From assembly GCA_020832565.1 (NCBI GenBank), contig JAFIEI010000001.1, positions 62,001-126,000 of the forward strand: 64,000 nt of DNA, written 5' to 3'. Both the position numbers and the translations under genes were made by a program. Below, in pieces: positions 18,650 through 29,468 of this stretch. The stretch's first letter is position 1, and the number at the start of each line of letters is the position of its first letter. Source of the DNA: Salinarimonas sp. (lineage in GTDB: Bacteria > Pseudomonadota > Alphaproteobacteria > Rhizobiales > Beijerinckiaceae). The notes below the pieces were generated by a model. That model had not been told where the DNA came from and did no database searches. It worked only from the letters and a program-made list of their open reading frames with translations.

Positions 18650-20731
18650 ATGACCAAACTCATCGTCGACGGCAAAGAAATCGACGTCCCGGCCGAATAC
18701 ACGCTGCTTCAGGCGTGTGAGGAGGCCGGCGCCGAGATTCCGCGGTTCTGCTTCCACGAGCGGCTCTCCGTCGCCGGCAATTGCCGCATGTGCCTCGTCG
18801 AGATCAAGGGTGCACCCAAGCCGATCGCGAGCTGCGCCTGGGGCGTGCGCGATTGCCGCCCGGGGCCCAACGGCGAGCCGCCGGAGATCTCGACCAAGTC
18901 ACCGACGGTGAAGAAGGCCCGCGAGGGCGTGATGGAGTTCCTGCTGATCAATCATCCGCTCGATTGCCCGATCTGTGATCAGGGCGGCGAGTGCGACCTG
19001 CAGGATCAGGCCATGGCCTACGGGGTCGATTCGACCCGCTTCCACGAGAACAAGCGGGCCGTCGAGGACAAGTATATCGGCCCGCTGGTGAAGACCTGGA
19101 TGAACCGCTGCATCCACTGCACCCGCTGCATCCGCTTCGCCACGGAGGTCGCGGGCGTGCCCGATCTCGGCGCCATCGGGCGCGGCGAAGATATGGAAAT
19201 CACCACCTATCTCGAAAAGGCGATGGGTTCGGAGCTGCAGAGCTGCGTGGCCGATCTTTGCCCGGTCGGCGCGCTCACCTCCAAGCCCTACGCCTATACG
19301 GCGCGGCCCTGGGAGATGACGAAGACCGAATCGGTCGACGTGATGGATGCCGTCGGCTCCGCCATCCGGGTCGATTCGCGCGGCCGCGAGGTGATGCGCA
19401 TCCTCCCGCGTGTCAACGAGGCGATCAACGAGGAGTGGATCACCGACAAGACCCGCCATATCGTCGACGGCCTGCGCCGCCAGCGTCTCGACAAGCCTTA
19501 TGTGCGCGAGAACGGCAAGCTGCGCCCGGCTTCCTGGCAGGAGGCGTTCGCCGCCATCGCGAAGGCGGTCGGCGGGGCGAGCCCCGAGCGCATCGGTGCC
19601 ATTGTCGGCGATCTGCCGGCGGTGGAGGAGATATACGCCCTCAAGGAGCTGATGACGGCGCTCGGCGTGACCAATCTCGACGCCCGCCAGGACGGCGCGG
19701 CGCTTGATCCGGCCTTGGGGCGCAGTTCCTATCTGTTCAATTCGACCATCGAGGGGATCGAAGAAGCTGACGCGATCCTGATCGTGGGCTCCAACCCGCG
19801 TATCGAGGGCTCGCTGGTCAATGTGCGCATCCGCAAGCGCTTCCGCATGGGTCCGCCGCCGATCGGCGTGATCGGCGAGAAGGCTGATCTGACCTATGAT
19901 TACGATTATCTCGGCGCCGGCCCCGACACGCTGGCCGAGATCGTCTCGGGCAAACACCCCTTCGCCAAAGTTCTCGCCGAGGCGGAGCGCCCGCTGATCA
20001 TCCTCGGCCAGGGCGCGCTGATGCGCGAGGACGGGGCGGCGATCATGGCGCTCGCGGCCAAGGCCGCCGAGAAGGTCGGCGCCGTCACCGATGACTGGAA
20101 CGGCTTCAGCGTGCTCCATACGGCGGCTGCCCGCGTCGGCGCGCTCGATCTCGGCTTCGTGCCGGGGGAGGGCGCTCTCGATGCGAAGGCGATGGCCGGC
20201 GAAAGTGCGCTCGACGTGATCTTCCTGCTGGGTGCCGACGAGATCGACATCGCGCCGGGCGCCTTCGTGATCTATCAGGGCACGCACGGCGATCGCGGGG
20301 CGCATCGCGCCGACGTGATCCTGCCGGGCGCGACCTATACCGAGAAGTCCGGCACCTTCGTCAATACGGAAGGACGGGTGCAGGTTGCCAACCGCGCGGC
20401 CTTCCCGCCGGGTGACGCCCGCGAGGACTGGGCCATCCTGCGCGCCCTCTCGGACGTGCTCGGCCACAAATTGCCGTTCGACAATCTGGCGCAGTTGCGC
20501 GAAAAGCTGTACGCCGCGTATCCGCATCTGGCGGCGATCGACGAGATCGCGCCGGGCGATGTGGCAGCGGCAGTGAAGGCTGCGGCCAAGCTGAAGGGCA
20601 AACCGGGGGATGCGCCGTTTGTAAGCCCGGTGAAGGATTTCTACCTGACCAACCCGATCGCGCGCGCATCCGCGATCATGGCGGAATGCTCGGCGCTCGC
20701 CGCCGGGGAGAGCCGCGAAGCGGCCGAGTGA
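18650..20731 (+). CDS. nuoG: NADH-quinone oxidoreductase subunit G
   Basis: 693 residues; the 75-kDa subunit. An N-terminal ferredoxin domain binds the [2Fe-2S] cluster N1b ([15 protein letters not shown]), followed by the His-ligated N5 cluster ([18 protein letters not shown]) and the N4 cluster ([10 protein letters not shown] and [10 protein letters not shown]). The rest is a molybdopterin-oxidoreductase-like domain that has lost its cofactor. The N7 ligands found in E. coli are not seen, as is normal for the alphaproteobacterial/mitochondrial form. Confidence 0.96.
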   Translation: MTKLIVDGKEIDVPAEYTLLQACEEAGAEIPRFCFHERLSVAGNCRMCLVEIKGAPKPIASCAWGVRDCRPGPNGEPPEISTKSPTVKKAREGVMEFLLINHPLDCPICDQGGECDLQDQAMAYGVDSTRFHENKRAVEDKYIGPLVKTWMNRCIHCTRCIRFATEVAGVPDLGAIGRGEDMEITTYLEKAMGSELQSCVADLCPVGALTSKPYAYTARPWEMTKTESVDVMDAVGSAIRVDSRGREVMRILPRVNEAINEEWITDKTRHIVDGLRRQRLDKPYVRENGKLRPASWQEAFAAIAKAVGGASPERIGAIVGDLPAVEEIYALKELMTALGVTNLDARQDGAALDPALGRSSYLFNSTIEGIEEADAILIVGSNPRIEGSLVNVRIRKRFRMGPPPIGVIGEKADLTYDYDYLGAGPDTLAEIVSGKHPFAKVLAEAERPLIILGQGALMREDGAAIMALAAKAAEKVGAVTDDWNGFSVLHTAAARVGALDLGFVPGEGALDAKAMAGESALDVIFLLGADEIDIAPGAFVIYQGTHGDRGAHRADVILPGATYTEKSGTFVNTEGRVQVANRAAFPPGDAREDWAILRALSDVLGHKLPFDNLAQLREKLYAAYPHLAAIDEIAPGDVAAAVKAAAKLKGKPGDAPFVSPVKDFYLTNPIARASAIMAECSALAAGESREAAE

Positions 20732-20753
20732 GCAAGGACGGGATCAGATAATC

Positions 20754-21773
20754 ATGCCGGAAATTCTCCTCACCGTGCTGCTCATCGCCTTCAAGAGCCT
20801 CGTCTTGATGGTCTCGCTGCTGGTCTTCATCGCCTATATTCTCTATGCGGACCGCAAGGTCTGGGCGGCGGTACAGCTGCGCCGGGGGCCCAACGTGGTC
20901 GGGCCCTGGGGGCTGTTGCAGAGTTTTGCGGATCTGCTCAAATTTGTGCTTAAAGAGCCGGTAATCCCGGCGGGTGCCAACAAGGGGCTGTTCCTGCTCG
21001 CGCCCTTCATCCTCGTGGTGCTGGCTCTGGCGGCATGGGCGGTGATTCCGGTCAATGAAGGCTGGGCGATCGCCGATATCAATGTCGGGATCCTCTTCGT
21101 CTTCGCGGTCTCGTCGCTGCAGGTCTACGGCGTGATCATCGGCGGCTGGGCCTCGAATTCGAAATACGCCTTCCTCGGTGCGCTGCGCTCGGCGGCACAG
21201 ATGGTTTCCTACGAGGTCTCCATCGGCTTCGTGATCATCACCGTGCTGCTCTGCGTCGGTTCGCTCAATCTCACCCAGATCGTTCTGGCGCAGGACAGCG
21301 CCTGGGGCATTCTCGGCTGGTTCTGGCTGCCGCTCTTCCCGATGTTCGTGATCTTCCTGATCTCGGCGCTGGCGGAGACGAATCGCCCGCCCTTCGATCT
21401 GCCGGAGGCCGAATCGGAGCTCGTGGCCGGCTTCATGGTGGAATATTCCTCCACGCCGTACCTGCTCTTCATGCTCGGTGAGTACGTGGCCATCATGACC
21501 ATGTGCGCGCTGATGACGATCCTGTTCCTCGGCGGCTGGCTGTCGCCGATCCCGTTCGCGCCGTTTACCTGGGTGCCGGGGCCGGTCTGGTTCGTTTTGA
21601 AGATGTGCCTGTGCTTCTACATGTTCGCCATGACCAAGGCTTTCGTGCCGCGCTACCGCTACGACCAGCTGATGCGGCTGGGCTGGAAGGTGTTCCTGCC
21701 GATCTCGCTCGCCGCCGTCGTGATCGTGGCCGGCGTGCTGCAGCTGACCGGCTGGGCGCCGGGCGCACAGTAA
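20754..21773 (+). CDS. nuoH: NADH-quinone oxidoreductase subunit H
   Basis: 339 residues with about eight membrane helices; joins the peripheral and membrane arms and lines the quinone entry. The conserved loop [20 protein letters not shown] (20 residues) and the [11 protein letters not shown] segment near the N-terminus are both present. Confidence 0.97.
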   Translation: MPEILLTVLLIAFKSLVLMVSLLVFIAYILYADRKVWAAVQLRRGPNVVGPWGLLQSFADLLKFVLKEPVIPAGANKGLFLLAPFILVVLALAAWAVIPVNEGWAIADINVGILFVFAVSSLQVYGVIIGGWASNSKYAFLGALRSAAQMVSYEVSIGFVIITVLLCVGSLNLTQIVLAQDSAWGILGWFWLPLFPMFVIFLISALAETNRPPFDLPEAESELVAGFMVEYSSTPYLLFMLGEYVAIMTMCALMTILFLGGWLSPIPFAPFTWVPGPVWFVLKMCLCFYMFAMTKAFVPRYRYDQLMRLGWKVFLPISLAAVVIVAGVLQLTGWAPGAQ

Positions 21774-21786
21774 GGGGGAGGGGAGC

Positions 21787-22044
21787 TTGATCGACTGGAT
21801 TTCACCGGCGGGCATGATCGGGGCGGCCATCGGCTTCCTGATCGGGCTGGTGAATTTCAAGACGATCGGCGGGTTCGTGACCGCGAAGCTGCGGGAGACG
21901 GACCGATCGACCAACGCGGCCGAAAAGGCCGATTACGAGCGGCGCATCACCATCTTTCGCGTCGCATTGTTTGTGATCACGGTGATCGCGTTTCCGATCA
22001 TCGGCTATCTGTTCGGCACGACCGTGGCGGGCATGATCGGATGA
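21787..22044 (+). CDS. Small two-helix membrane protein inside the nuo operon
   Basis: 85 residues, not one of the 14 core complex I subunits. Two hydrophobic segments (about residues 8-30 and 58-82) flank a charged loop rich in Arg, Glu and Lys, so it should span the membrane twice. It sits between nuoH and nuoI with 13 and 10 bases on either side, fully within the operon. TTG at 21787 is the likely start because GGGGAGGGGAGC precedes it; an ATG at 21814 would cut into the first helix. It may be a complex I accessory or assembly factor by position alone; no family is recognised. Confidence 0.7.
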   Translation: MIDWISPAGMIGAAIGFLIGLVNFKTIGGFVTAKLRETDRSTNAAEKADYERRITIFRVALFVITVIAFPIIGYLFGTTVAGMIG

Positions 22045-22054
22045 GGAGATTGGC

Positions 22055-22555
22055 ATGGAGAAGGCTATGAGGCTCGATCAGGCCGCGAAGGCGATCCTCC
22101 TGAAGGAGTTCGTCTCCGGCTTTCTTCTGGCGCTGCGGTATTTCTTCAAGCCGAAGGCGACCATCAATTATCCTTTCGAGAAGAATCCCACCTCGCCGCG
22201 TTTTCGCGGGGAACATGCGCTGCGGCGCTATCCCAATGGCGAGGAGCGCTGCATCGCCTGCAAGCTGTGCGAGGCTATCTGCCCGGCTCAGGCCATCACC
22301 ATCGAGGCCGGGCCGCGCCGTAACGACGGCACGCGGCGCACCACGCGCTACGATATCGACATGGTGAAATGCATCTATTGCGGCATGTGCCAGGAGGCCT
22401 GCCCGGTCGATGCCATCGTCGAGGGGCCGAATATCGAATTCTCCGTGGAAACACGCGAGGAGCTGCTCTACGACAAGGCAAAGCTGCTCGATAACGGCGA
22501 TCGCTGGGAACGCGAGATCGCGCGTAATCTGGCGATGGATGCGCCGTACCGCTGA
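22055..22555 (+). CDS. nuoI: NADH-quinone oxidoreductase subunit I
   Basis: 166 residues; two [4Fe-4S] clusters (N6a, N6b) bound by [15 protein letters not shown] and [15 protein letters not shown]. An N-terminal amphipathic stretch anchors it to the membrane arm. A GAGGAG site precedes the ATG. The next gene, nuoJ, starts after a 176-base gap that contains no recognisable feature. Confidence 0.97.
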   Translation: MEKAMRLDQAAKAILLKEFVSGFLLALRYFFKPKATINYPFEKNPTSPRFRGEHALRRYPNGEERCIACKLCEAICPAQAITIEAGPRRNDGTRRTTRYDIDMVKCIYCGMCQEACPVDAIVEGPNIEFSVETREELLYDKAKLLDNGDRWEREIARNLAMDAPYR

Positions 22556-22731
22556 GGCGGTTTCATCGTGACCGGCCGGGGCCCGTTTGGGGGGGCTTTT
22601 CTTCGGAGCGGTTGCTGGGGATTGGCTGCACACGGGTTGTGCGGTCGCGAAACGGGGTCTATAGACAGGCCGCTCGCACCCATGCGGGCGAAACCTGACA
22701 AGCCACCGCAACAGGCTTCGAGCGAAAGCGC

Positions 22732-23343
22732 ATGACGGTCACCGCCGCCTTCTTCTACCTCTTCGCCGGTATCACCGTGGCCTCGGCCATCATGGTGATC
22801 GCCGCGCGCAATCCCGTGCACTCGGTGCTCTACCTGATTCTCGCCTTCGTGAACTCGGCGGGGCTCTTCATCTTGCTCGGTGCCGAATTCCTCGCGATGA
22901 TTCTCATCGTGGTCTATGTCGGCGCGGTCGCGGTTTTGTTCCTCTTCGTGATCATGCTGCTCGACGTCGATTTCGCGGAATTGCGCCAGGGCGCGCTACA
23001 ATATCTGCCGATCGGCACGGTGGTCGGGATCATCTTCCTCGTCGAACTGATTCTGGTGCTCACCACATACGCCTTCGATCCCGCCCTGCTGAACCTGCCG
23101 GCCGCGGCCGAGCGGCAGACGGGGGTTACGAACACGGCCCAGCTCGGTTCGGTGATCTATACGAAATACGTCTATTTCTTCCAGCTTTCGGGCCTGATCC
23201 TGCTCGTCGCCATGATCGGTGCGATCGTGCTGACATTGCGTGATCGTCCGGGTGTCAAGCGCCAGGATGCCGCGAAACAGGCTGCGCGCACCCGCGAGAC
23301 CTCGATCGAGGTTCGCAAGGTCAATTCCCGCGAGGGCGTGTAA
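22732..23343 (+). CDS. nuoJ: NADH-quinone oxidoreductase subunit J
   Basis: 203 residues with five membrane helices (ND6 homologue). ARNPVHSVLYLIL and the EFLAMILIVVYVGAVAVLFLF helix (cited as EFLAMILIVVYVGAV), which includes the pi-bulge region, are present. The C-terminal 35 residues are charged and soluble. Confidence 0.96.
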   Translation: MTVTAAFFYLFAGITVASAIMVIAARNPVHSVLYLILAFVNSAGLFILLGAEFLAMILIVVYVGAVAVLFLFVIMLLDVDFAELRQGALQYLPIGTVVGIIFLVELILVLTTYAFDPALLNLPAAAERQTGVTNTAQLGSVIYTKYVYFFQLSGLILLVAMIGAIVLTLRDRPGVKRQDAAKQAARTRETSIEVRKVNSREGV

Positions 23344-23355
23344 GGAGCCGATGCG

Positions 23356-23661
23356 ATGATCACCCTCGTCCATTTCCTCACGCTGGCGGCGATTTTGTTC
23401 ACGCTGGGCGTGCTCGGGATCTTCATCAACCGCAAGAACGTGATCGTCATCCTGATGTCGATCGAGCTGATTCTGCTCTCGGTGAACATCAACCTGGTCG
23501 CGTTCTCGAGCTACCTGAACGACATCGTCGGCCAGGTCTTCGCCCTGTTCGTGCTGACCGTCGCCGCCGCCGAGGCCGCGATCGGGCTGGCGATCCTCGT
23601 CATCTTCTTCCGCAACCGGGGCACGATCCTCGTGGAAGACATCAACACGATGAAGGGCTAA
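23356..23661 (+). CDS. nuoK: NADH-quinone oxidoreductase subunit K
   Basis: 101 residues, three membrane helices (ND4L homologue). The proton-channel glutamates lie in [11 protein letters not shown] and [11 protein letters not shown]. Confidence 0.97.
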   Translation: MITLVHFLTLAAILFTLGVLGIFINRKNVIVILMSIELILLSVNINLVAFSSYLNDIVGQVFALFVLTVAAAEAAIGLAILVIFFRNRGTILVEDINTMKG

Positions 23662-23673
23662 GGGGCGTTTTTG

Positions 23674-25668
23674 ATGTATCACGCGATCGTCTTCCTGCCG
23701 CTTCTCGGCTTCCTCATCGCCGGTATCTTCGGCCGCATGATCGGGCCGCGCCCGAGCGAGATCGTGACGACCTCCTTCGTCGCGATTGCGGCGCTGCTCT
23801 CCTGGATCGCGCTGTTCTCGGTCGGATTCGGTGACGGCGCCACCACGGTGCGTATCGGAAACTGGATGGTTTCCGGCGAGCTCGCCGTGGACTGGGCCTT
23901 GCGCATCGACGCGCTGACCGTGGTGATGCTCGTCGTCGTCAACACCGTCTCGGCGCTCGTGCATCTGTATTCCATCGGCTACATGCACGAGGACCCGTCG
24001 CGCTCGCGCTTCTTCGCCTATCTGTCGCTGTTCACCTTCGCCATGCTGATGCTGGTGACCTCCGACAACCTGGTGCAGATGTTCTTCGGCTGGGAGGGCG
24101 TGGGCCTCGCGAGCTACCTCCTGATCGGTTTCTGGTATCAGAAGGAATCGGCCAATGCGGCGGCGATGAAGGCTTTCGTCGTCAACCGCGTGGGCGATTT
24201 CGGCTTCGCGCTGGGCATCTTCCTCGTCTTCTACATCTTCGGCTCCACGAGCTTCGACGTGATCTTCCCGCAGGTCGAGGCTTTCGCCACCGGCGAAGCG
24301 GGTGCGGATTTCGTCTTCCTGGGGCTCGATGCGCAGGGCACGCTGACGCTCGCCTGCCTGCTGCTGTTCATGGGTGCGATGGGCAAGTCGGCCCAGTTCC
24401 TGCTGCATACCTGGCTGCCTGACGCGATGGAGGGCCCGACGCCGGTCTCGGCCCTGATCCATGCCGCGACCATGGTCACCGCCGGCGTCTTCCTCGTGGC
24501 GCGGATGTCGCCCTTGTTCGAATTCGCGCCGACGGCGCTCGTCGTCGTCACCGGCATCGGCGCCCTCACGGCGTTCTTCGCCGCGACGGTGGGTCTCGTC
24601 CAGAACGACATCAAGCGCGTGATCGCCTATTCGACCTGTTCGCAGCTCGGCTACATGTTCGTGGCCCTGGGGCTCGGCGCCTACAGTGTCGGCATCTTCC
24701 ACCTGTTCACCCACGCCTTCTTCAAGGCGCTCCTGTTCCTCGGTGCGGGCTCCGTGATCCACGCGATGCATCACGAGCAGGACATGCGCAACATGGGCGG
24801 CCTGGGCAAGGTCATCCCGCTCACCGCGCTGATGATGGTGATCGGCACGATCGCGCTGACGGGCTTCCCGTTCACGGCGGGCTATTATTCCAAGGATGCG
24901 ATCATCGAGGCGGCTTACGCGTCGAGCGCGGGCATGTCGGATGTGGCCTTCGTCGCGGTGGTGATCGCCGCCTTGTTCACCTCCTTCTATTCCTGGCGCC
25001 TGTTCTTCATGACCTTCGCCGGCAAGGCGCGCTGGGGCGAGGGGCATGGTCACGACGCGCATGCGGGTCACGGCGACGATCACGCGCATCATCACGATCA
25101 CAAGCCGCATGAGAGCCCGCCGGTGATGATGATCCCGCTGATCCTGCTCGCCATCGGCTCGCTGGTCGCCGGCTTCCTCTTCAAGGGCGTGTTCATCGGC
25201 GACGGCTACGAGGCCTTCTGGGGCGATGCACTCTATACGCGCCCGGACAACACCATCCTCGTGGACCTGCACTACGTGCCGGCCTGGGTCGTGTGGTCGC
25301 CCTTCGTGATGATGGCGATCGGCTTCGGTCTCGCTTACTGGATGTATGTCCGCGATACCTCGGTGCCCGCGCGGATCGCCCAGGAGCAGCCGCTGGTCTA
25401 CCGCTTCCTGCTCAACAAGTGGTACTTCGACGAGCTCTACGACATCATTTTCGTGCGTCCCGCCAAGCGTCTCGGGCATTTCCTGTGGCGCACGGGCGAC
25501 GGCAAGGTGATCGACGGGATGGGGCCTGACGGCATCTCCGCCCGTGTGCTCGACACCACCTCTTGGGTCGTGCGCCTGCAGACCGGCTACATCTACCATT
25601 ACGCATTCGCCATGCTGGTCGGTGCCGCCGCGCTGGTGACCTGGTATCTGATCGCGGGGGTCCGCTGA
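23674..25668 (+). CDS. nuoL: NADH-quinone oxidoreductase subunit L
   Basis: 664 residues, antiporter-like proton-pumping subunit (ND5 homologue) with many membrane helices and the C-terminal lateral helix. Conserved [16 protein letters not shown] and [19 protein letters not shown]-type sequence (cited as [20 protein letters not shown]) are present. A loop near residue 450 is exceptionally His rich, ten His in about 25 residues, as in several rhizobial NuoL proteins. The ATG at 23674 follows AAGGGGCG; TTG one codon earlier is in frame. Its stop shares one base with the start of nuoM. Confidence 0.96.
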   Translation: MYHAIVFLPLLGFLIAGIFGRMIGPRPSEIVTTSFVAIAALLSWIALFSVGFGDGATTVRIGNWMVSGELAVDWALRIDALTVVMLVVVNTVSALVHLYSIGYMHEDPSRSRFFAYLSLFTFAMLMLVTSDNLVQMFFGWEGVGLASYLLIGFWYQKESANAAAMKAFVVNRVGDFGFALGIFLVFYIFGSTSFDVIFPQVEAFATGEAGADFVFLGLDAQGTLTLACLLLFMGAMGKSAQFLLHTWLPDAMEGPTPVSALIHAATMVTAGVFLVARMSPLFEFAPTALVVVTGIGALTAFFAATVGLVQNDIKRVIAYSTCSQLGYMFVALGLGAYSVGIFHLFTHAFFKALLFLGAGSVIHAMHHEQDMRNMGGLGKVIPLTALMMVIGTIALTGFPFTAGYYSKDAIIEAAYASSAGMSDVAFVAVVIAALFTSFYSWRLFFMTFAGKARWGEGHGHDAHAGHGDDHAHHHDHKPHESPPVMMIPLILLAIGSLVAGFLFKGVFIGDGYEAFWGDALYTRPDNTILVDLHYVPAWVVWSPFVMMAIGFGLAYWMYVRDTSVPARIAQEQPLVYRFLLNKWYFDELYDIIFVRPAKRLGHFLWRTGDGKVIDGMGPDGISARVLDTTSWVVRLQTGYIYHYAFAMLVGAAALVTWYLIAGVR

Positions 25669-27176
25669 TGTTCGGCTTCGGTATCCTCTCCGGGCTTCTG
25701 ATCCTGCCGCTGATCGGCGCGGCCTTCATCCTCACCCTGCGCGGGGACGAGGCGGCGATTCGCAACAACGCGCGCTGGGCGGCGCTGGCGACGACGATCG
25801 TCACTTTCCTGCTTTCGCTGGTCGCATGGGCGCGTTTCGATACGGGCAGTGCCGATTTCCAGCTGGTGGAATCGCATGCCTGGCTGATGGAGACGACGCG
25901 GTTCACGCTCGGCGTGGACGGCTTCTCCCTGCCCTTCGTACTGCTCACCACCTTCCTGATGCCGTTCTGCATCCTCGCCTCCTGGGAGACGATCAAGACG
26001 CGCATCAAGGAATACATGGTCGCCTTCCTCGTGCTGGAAGCGCTGATGATTGGCGTGTTCGTCGCCCTCGACCTGGTCTTGTTCTACATCTTCTTCGAGG
26101 CGGGCCTGATCCCGATGTTCCTGATTATCGGGATCTGGGGCGGCAAGCGGCGCATTTATGCGAGCTTCAAGTTCTTCCTCTACACGCTGCTCGGCTCGGT
26201 GCTGATGCTGATCGCCGTCGTCGCCATGTACTGGCAGGCGGGGACGAGCGATATCCCGACCCTGCTCGCGCATGACTTCCCGGTCTCGCTGCAGACCTGG
26301 CTGTGGCTCGCCTTCTTCGCCTCCTTCGCGGTGAAGATGCCGATGTGGCCGGTCCATACCTGGCTGCCCGACGCCCACGTCGAGGCGCCCACGGCAGGCT
26401 CGGTGATCCTGGCCGGGATTCTTTTGAAGATGGGTGGCTACGGCTTCATCCGCTTCTCGATCCCGATGTTCCCCGACGCGTCGATGTATTTCGCACCGAT
26501 GGTCTTCGCGCTCTCGGTCATCGCCATCGTCTACACCTCCCTCGTCGCGCTGATGCAGGAGGATATGAAGAAGCTCATTGCCTATTCCTCGGTGGCGCAT
26601 ATGGGCTTCGTCACGATGGGCCTGTTCAGCCTCACCCCGCAGGGGATCGAGGGGGCGATGTTCCAGATGATCTCGCACGGCCTGATTTCGGGCGCGCTGT
26701 TCCTGTGCGTCGGCGTGATCTACGACCGGATGCATACCCGCGAGATCAAGGCTTATGGCGGGCTGATCAATCGCATGCCGCTCTACGGCGTCGCCTTCCT
26801 GCTCTTCACCATGGCCAATGTCGGCCTGCCCGGGACTTCCGGCTTCGTCGGCGAATTCCTGACCCTGATCGGCGCCTTCCAGGCCAATTTCTGGGTTGCC
26901 TTCGTCGCCACGACCGGCGTCATCCTCTCCGCCTGCTACGCACTCTGGCTGTACTGGCGCGTGATGAACGGCCCGCTGGTGAAGCCGGAGCTGCAGGCAA
27001 TCCAGGATCTCGACCGGCGCGAAGTCCTTCTTCTGGCGCCGCTGGGCATCCTCGTCATCTATTACGGCGTGCAGCCGCAGGTGATCCTCGACGCTTTCGC
27101 CGCGCCGACCCAGGCCCTGCTCGCCAATGCTTATCCCGTGCTCCAGGCCGGCGCTTCGCTGGCCGGGATCCAGTGA
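25668..27176 (+). CDS. nuoM: NADH-quinone oxidoreductase subunit M
   Basis: 502 residues, antiporter-like proton-pumping subunit (ND4 homologue). [18 protein letters not shown] and [20 protein letters not shown] are the conserved channel helices, including the key Glu and Lys positions. It starts on the last base of the nuoL stop (TGATG), so translation is coupled. Confidence 0.96.
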   Translation: MFGFGILSGLLILPLIGAAFILTLRGDEAAIRNNARWAALATTIVTFLLSLVAWARFDTGSADFQLVESHAWLMETTRFTLGVDGFSLPFVLLTTFLMPFCILASWETIKTRIKEYMVAFLVLEALMIGVFVALDLVLFYIFFEAGLIPMFLIIGIWGGKRRIYASFKFFLYTLLGSVLMLIAVVAMYWQAGTSDIPTLLAHDFPVSLQTWLWLAFFASFAVKMPMWPVHTWLPDAHVEAPTAGSVILAGILLKMGGYGFIRFSIPMFPDASMYFAPMVFALSVIAIVYTSLVALMQEDMKKLIAYSSVAHMGFVTMGLFSLTPQGIEGAMFQMISHGLISGALFLCVGVIYDRMHTREIKAYGGLINRMPLYGVAFLLFTMANVGLPGTSGFVGEFLTLIGAFQANFWVAFVATTGVILSACYALWLYWRVMNGPLVKPELQAIQDLDRREVLLLAPLGILVIYYGVQPQVILDAFAAPTQALLANAYPVLQAGASLAGIQ

Positions 27177-27188
27177 GGTTCGATCGCC

Positions 27189-28652
27189 ATGCCCGTTGAA
27201 ACCACCGCGTCCGGGATCCCCATCTATGCCGTGCCTGCGCTCGGCCCGGCGCTGCCCGAGATCATCATGGCGGTCGGCGTGCTGGCGCTGGTGCTCTACG
27301 GCGCCCTGCGCGGGGAGCGCTCCACCGGCGTCGTGACTGCGGCGGCGATTGCGCTGATGGCCTTCACGCTGGGCTTCGTCCTCACGATGCCGGCGGAAAC
27401 CCAGATCACCTTCGCCGATGCCTTCATCACCGACGGGTTCGCCCGCTTCATGAAGGCGCTGGTGCTGATCGGGGCGATCGTGGCGCTCGCCATGTCGCGC
27501 GAGCATTTCCGCCGCGCCGGTATCGACCGTTACGAATATCCGCTGTTGATCCTTCTGGCCGCCATCGGCATGATGGTGATGATCTCGGCCAATGATCTGA
27601 TCGCGCTCTATCTCGGCCTCGAGCTGCAGAGCCTGGCGGCCTACGTCATCGCCTCGTTCCACCGCGACAATGCGCGCTCGACGGAAGCGGGCCTGAAATA
27701 CTTCGTTCTCGGCGCGCTCGCCTCCGGCATGCTGCTTTACGGCTCTTCGCTGGTCTACGGTTTCACCGGGTCGGTCTCCTTCCCCGAGATCGCCGCCGTT
27801 TTGACCGAGGGCGCTAATCCGGGTGTGATCTTCGGCCTCGTCTTCATCGCCGCCGGCCTTGCCTTCAAGGTCTCTGCCGTGCCGTTCCACATGTGGACGC
27901 CCGACGTGTATCAGGGTGCGCCGACGCCGGTCACGGCCTTCTTCGCTTCGGCTCCGAAGGTTGCGGCGATGGCGCTGGCGGTGCGCGTCTTCATGGGTGC
28001 GTTCCTCACCATCGTCGACCAGTGGCAGCAGATCATCGTCTTCATCGCCGTCGCCTCGATGTTCCTCGGCGCCTTCGCCGCGATCGGCCAGCGCGACATC
28101 AAGCGCCTGATGGCCTATTCCTCCATTGCCAATATCGGCTTCGCGCTGCTCGGCCTCGCTGCGGGAACGCAGCAGGGGGTCGAGGCGGTGCTGGTCTACA
28201 TGGCGATCTACATGGTCATGACGCTGGGCGTCTTCGCCTGCATTCTCGCGATGCGCCGGGGCGGGGTCGAGCTCGAGACCATCGATGATCTCGCCGGTAC
28301 GGCGCGCACGCATCCGGGTTTCGCCTTCGCCATGGCGATGCTGATGCTCTCGCTGGCGGGCATTCCGCCGCTGGCCGGGTTCATCGGCAAGTACTACGCC
28401 TTCTGGGCCGCCGTCGAAGCGGGGCTCGTCGTCTTCGCGGTGCTGGGTGTGATCGCCTCGGTGGTCGGCGCCTATTACTATTTGCGCATCGCCAAGATCA
28501 TCTATTTCGACGAGCCTGTCGGCGCCTATGAGCCGATGCCCGGCTTCCTGCGCGGGGTGATGGCGGTGTCGGCCGTGTTCACGGTCGGTTTCTGGCTGGT
28601 GCCCGCGCCTCTCGTGGCGGCGGCGGGGGTGGCCGCGCGTTCGTTGTTCTGA
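27189..28652 (+). CDS. nuoN: NADH-quinone oxidoreductase subunit N
   Basis: 487 residues, third antiporter-like subunit (ND2 homologue). YLGLELQSLAAYVIASF and PFHMWTPDVYQGAPTPVTAF mark the family. It is the last nuo gene; birA follows after four bases. Confidence 0.96.
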   Translation: MPVETTASGIPIYAVPALGPALPEIIMAVGVLALVLYGALRGERSTGVVTAAAIALMAFTLGFVLTMPAETQITFADAFITDGFARFMKALVLIGAIVALAMSREHFRRAGIDRYEYPLLILLAAIGMMVMISANDLIALYLGLELQSLAAYVIASFHRDNARSTEAGLKYFVLGALASGMLLYGSSLVYGFTGSVSFPEIAAVLTEGANPGVIFGLVFIAAGLAFKVSAVPFHMWTPDVYQGAPTPVTAFFASAPKVAAMALAVRVFMGAFLTIVDQWQQIIVFIAVASMFLGAFAAIGQRDIKRLMAYSSIANIGFALLGLAAGTQQGVEAVLVYMAIYMVMTLGVFACILAMRRGGVELETIDDLAGTARTHPGFAFAMAMLMLSLAGIPPLAGFIGKYYAFWAAVEAGLVVFAVLGVIASVVGAYYYLRIAKIIYFDEPVGAYEPMPGFLRGVMAVSAVFTVGFWLVPAPLVAAAGVAARSLF

Positions 28653-28656
28653 TCCG

Positions 28657-29430
28657 GTGGTACAGGCGCGCGAAGGCATTGCCGGCGGCTTAGTCCACCT
28701 CTCGCGAGACGAGACGGGGTCGACCAACGACGACGCGCTCGCCGAACTCGCGGCAGGGCGCGCCGCGCCTTTCTGGATCACGGCTTCGATGCAGAAAGCC
28801 GGGCGCGGTCGCCACGGGCGCAGCTGGACATCGCCGCCCGGCAACATGTATGCGACGCTTGCGCTGGTTGAACCCTGCGACCAGCGCCATGCCGCGCAAT
28901 TCGGTTATCTGATCGGCCTGGCGTTGCACGATGCCATTGCCGAAATCGCTCCCGCGCATGCGCCGCGGGTGCGGCTGAAATGGCCCAACGACGTTCTGGT
29001 CGACGGCGCGAAGATCGCCGGGATGCTGCTCGAAGGACATCGCACGCCCGGGGGGCGTTTTGCGCTCATCGCGGGGATCGGCGCGAATATCGCCGTCACG
29101 CCCGATGATACGCCCTATCCTGCGGCGCGCCTCGCAGACCTCGTGGCCGGTGTGACGCCCGGGCAGCTCTTCGACGCGCTTGCCCGCGCCTTCGCCCGCC
29201 GCTTCGCGCGCTGGCGCGACGCTGCCGACGAGACGCTCGCCCTGGCGGCGATGCGCGAGGACTGGCTCGCCCGCGCCCACGGGCTCGACGGCAATGTGAC
29301 GATCCGGCTCCCGAGCGGCCGGCGCGAGGGCCGGTTCGTCGGGCTCGACGGCGATGGCCGGCTGCTGCTCCTTACGGAGGGTGGCATTCAGACGATCGAT
29401 GCAGGTGATTTATACTTTGCGGGGATGTGA
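28657..29430 (+). CDS. birA: Biotin-[acetyl-CoA-carboxylase] ligase
   Basis: 257 residues. Attaches biotin to the AccB carrier through biotinyl-AMP. The biotin-binding GRGRHGRSW loop, KWPNDV and KIAGMLLE are all present. It lacks the N-terminal winged helix of E. coli BirA, so it cannot act as the biotin repressor in that way. GTG at 28657 is the start, four bases after the nuoN stop, indicating cotranscription. Confidence 0.94.
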   Translation: MVQAREGIAGGLVHLSRDETGSTNDDALAELAAGRAAPFWITASMQKAGRGRHGRSWTSPPGNMYATLALVEPCDQRHAAQFGYLIGLALHDAIAEIAPAHAPRVRLKWPNDVLVDGAKIAGMLLEGHRTPGGRFALIAGIGANIAVTPDDTPYPAARLADLVAGVTPGQLFDALARAFARRFARWRDAADETLALAAMREDWLARAHGLDGNVTIRLPSGRREGRFVGLDGDGRLLLLTEGGIQTIDAGDLYFAGM

Positions 29431-29468
29431 TATACCCCGCACCAACACATATGGACGAGGTTGTTCGA

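Noticed and set aside
22556-22731. Possible RNA gene between nuoI and nuoJ
   Set aside because: No stable hairpin with T run and no known RNA pattern could be found.
22996-28847. Very long minus-strand open frames (867 and 1082 codons) opposite nuoJ-N
   Set aside because: They are mirror images of highly conserved genes in GC-rich DNA, full of His/Arg/Asp/Glu without a fold or family.
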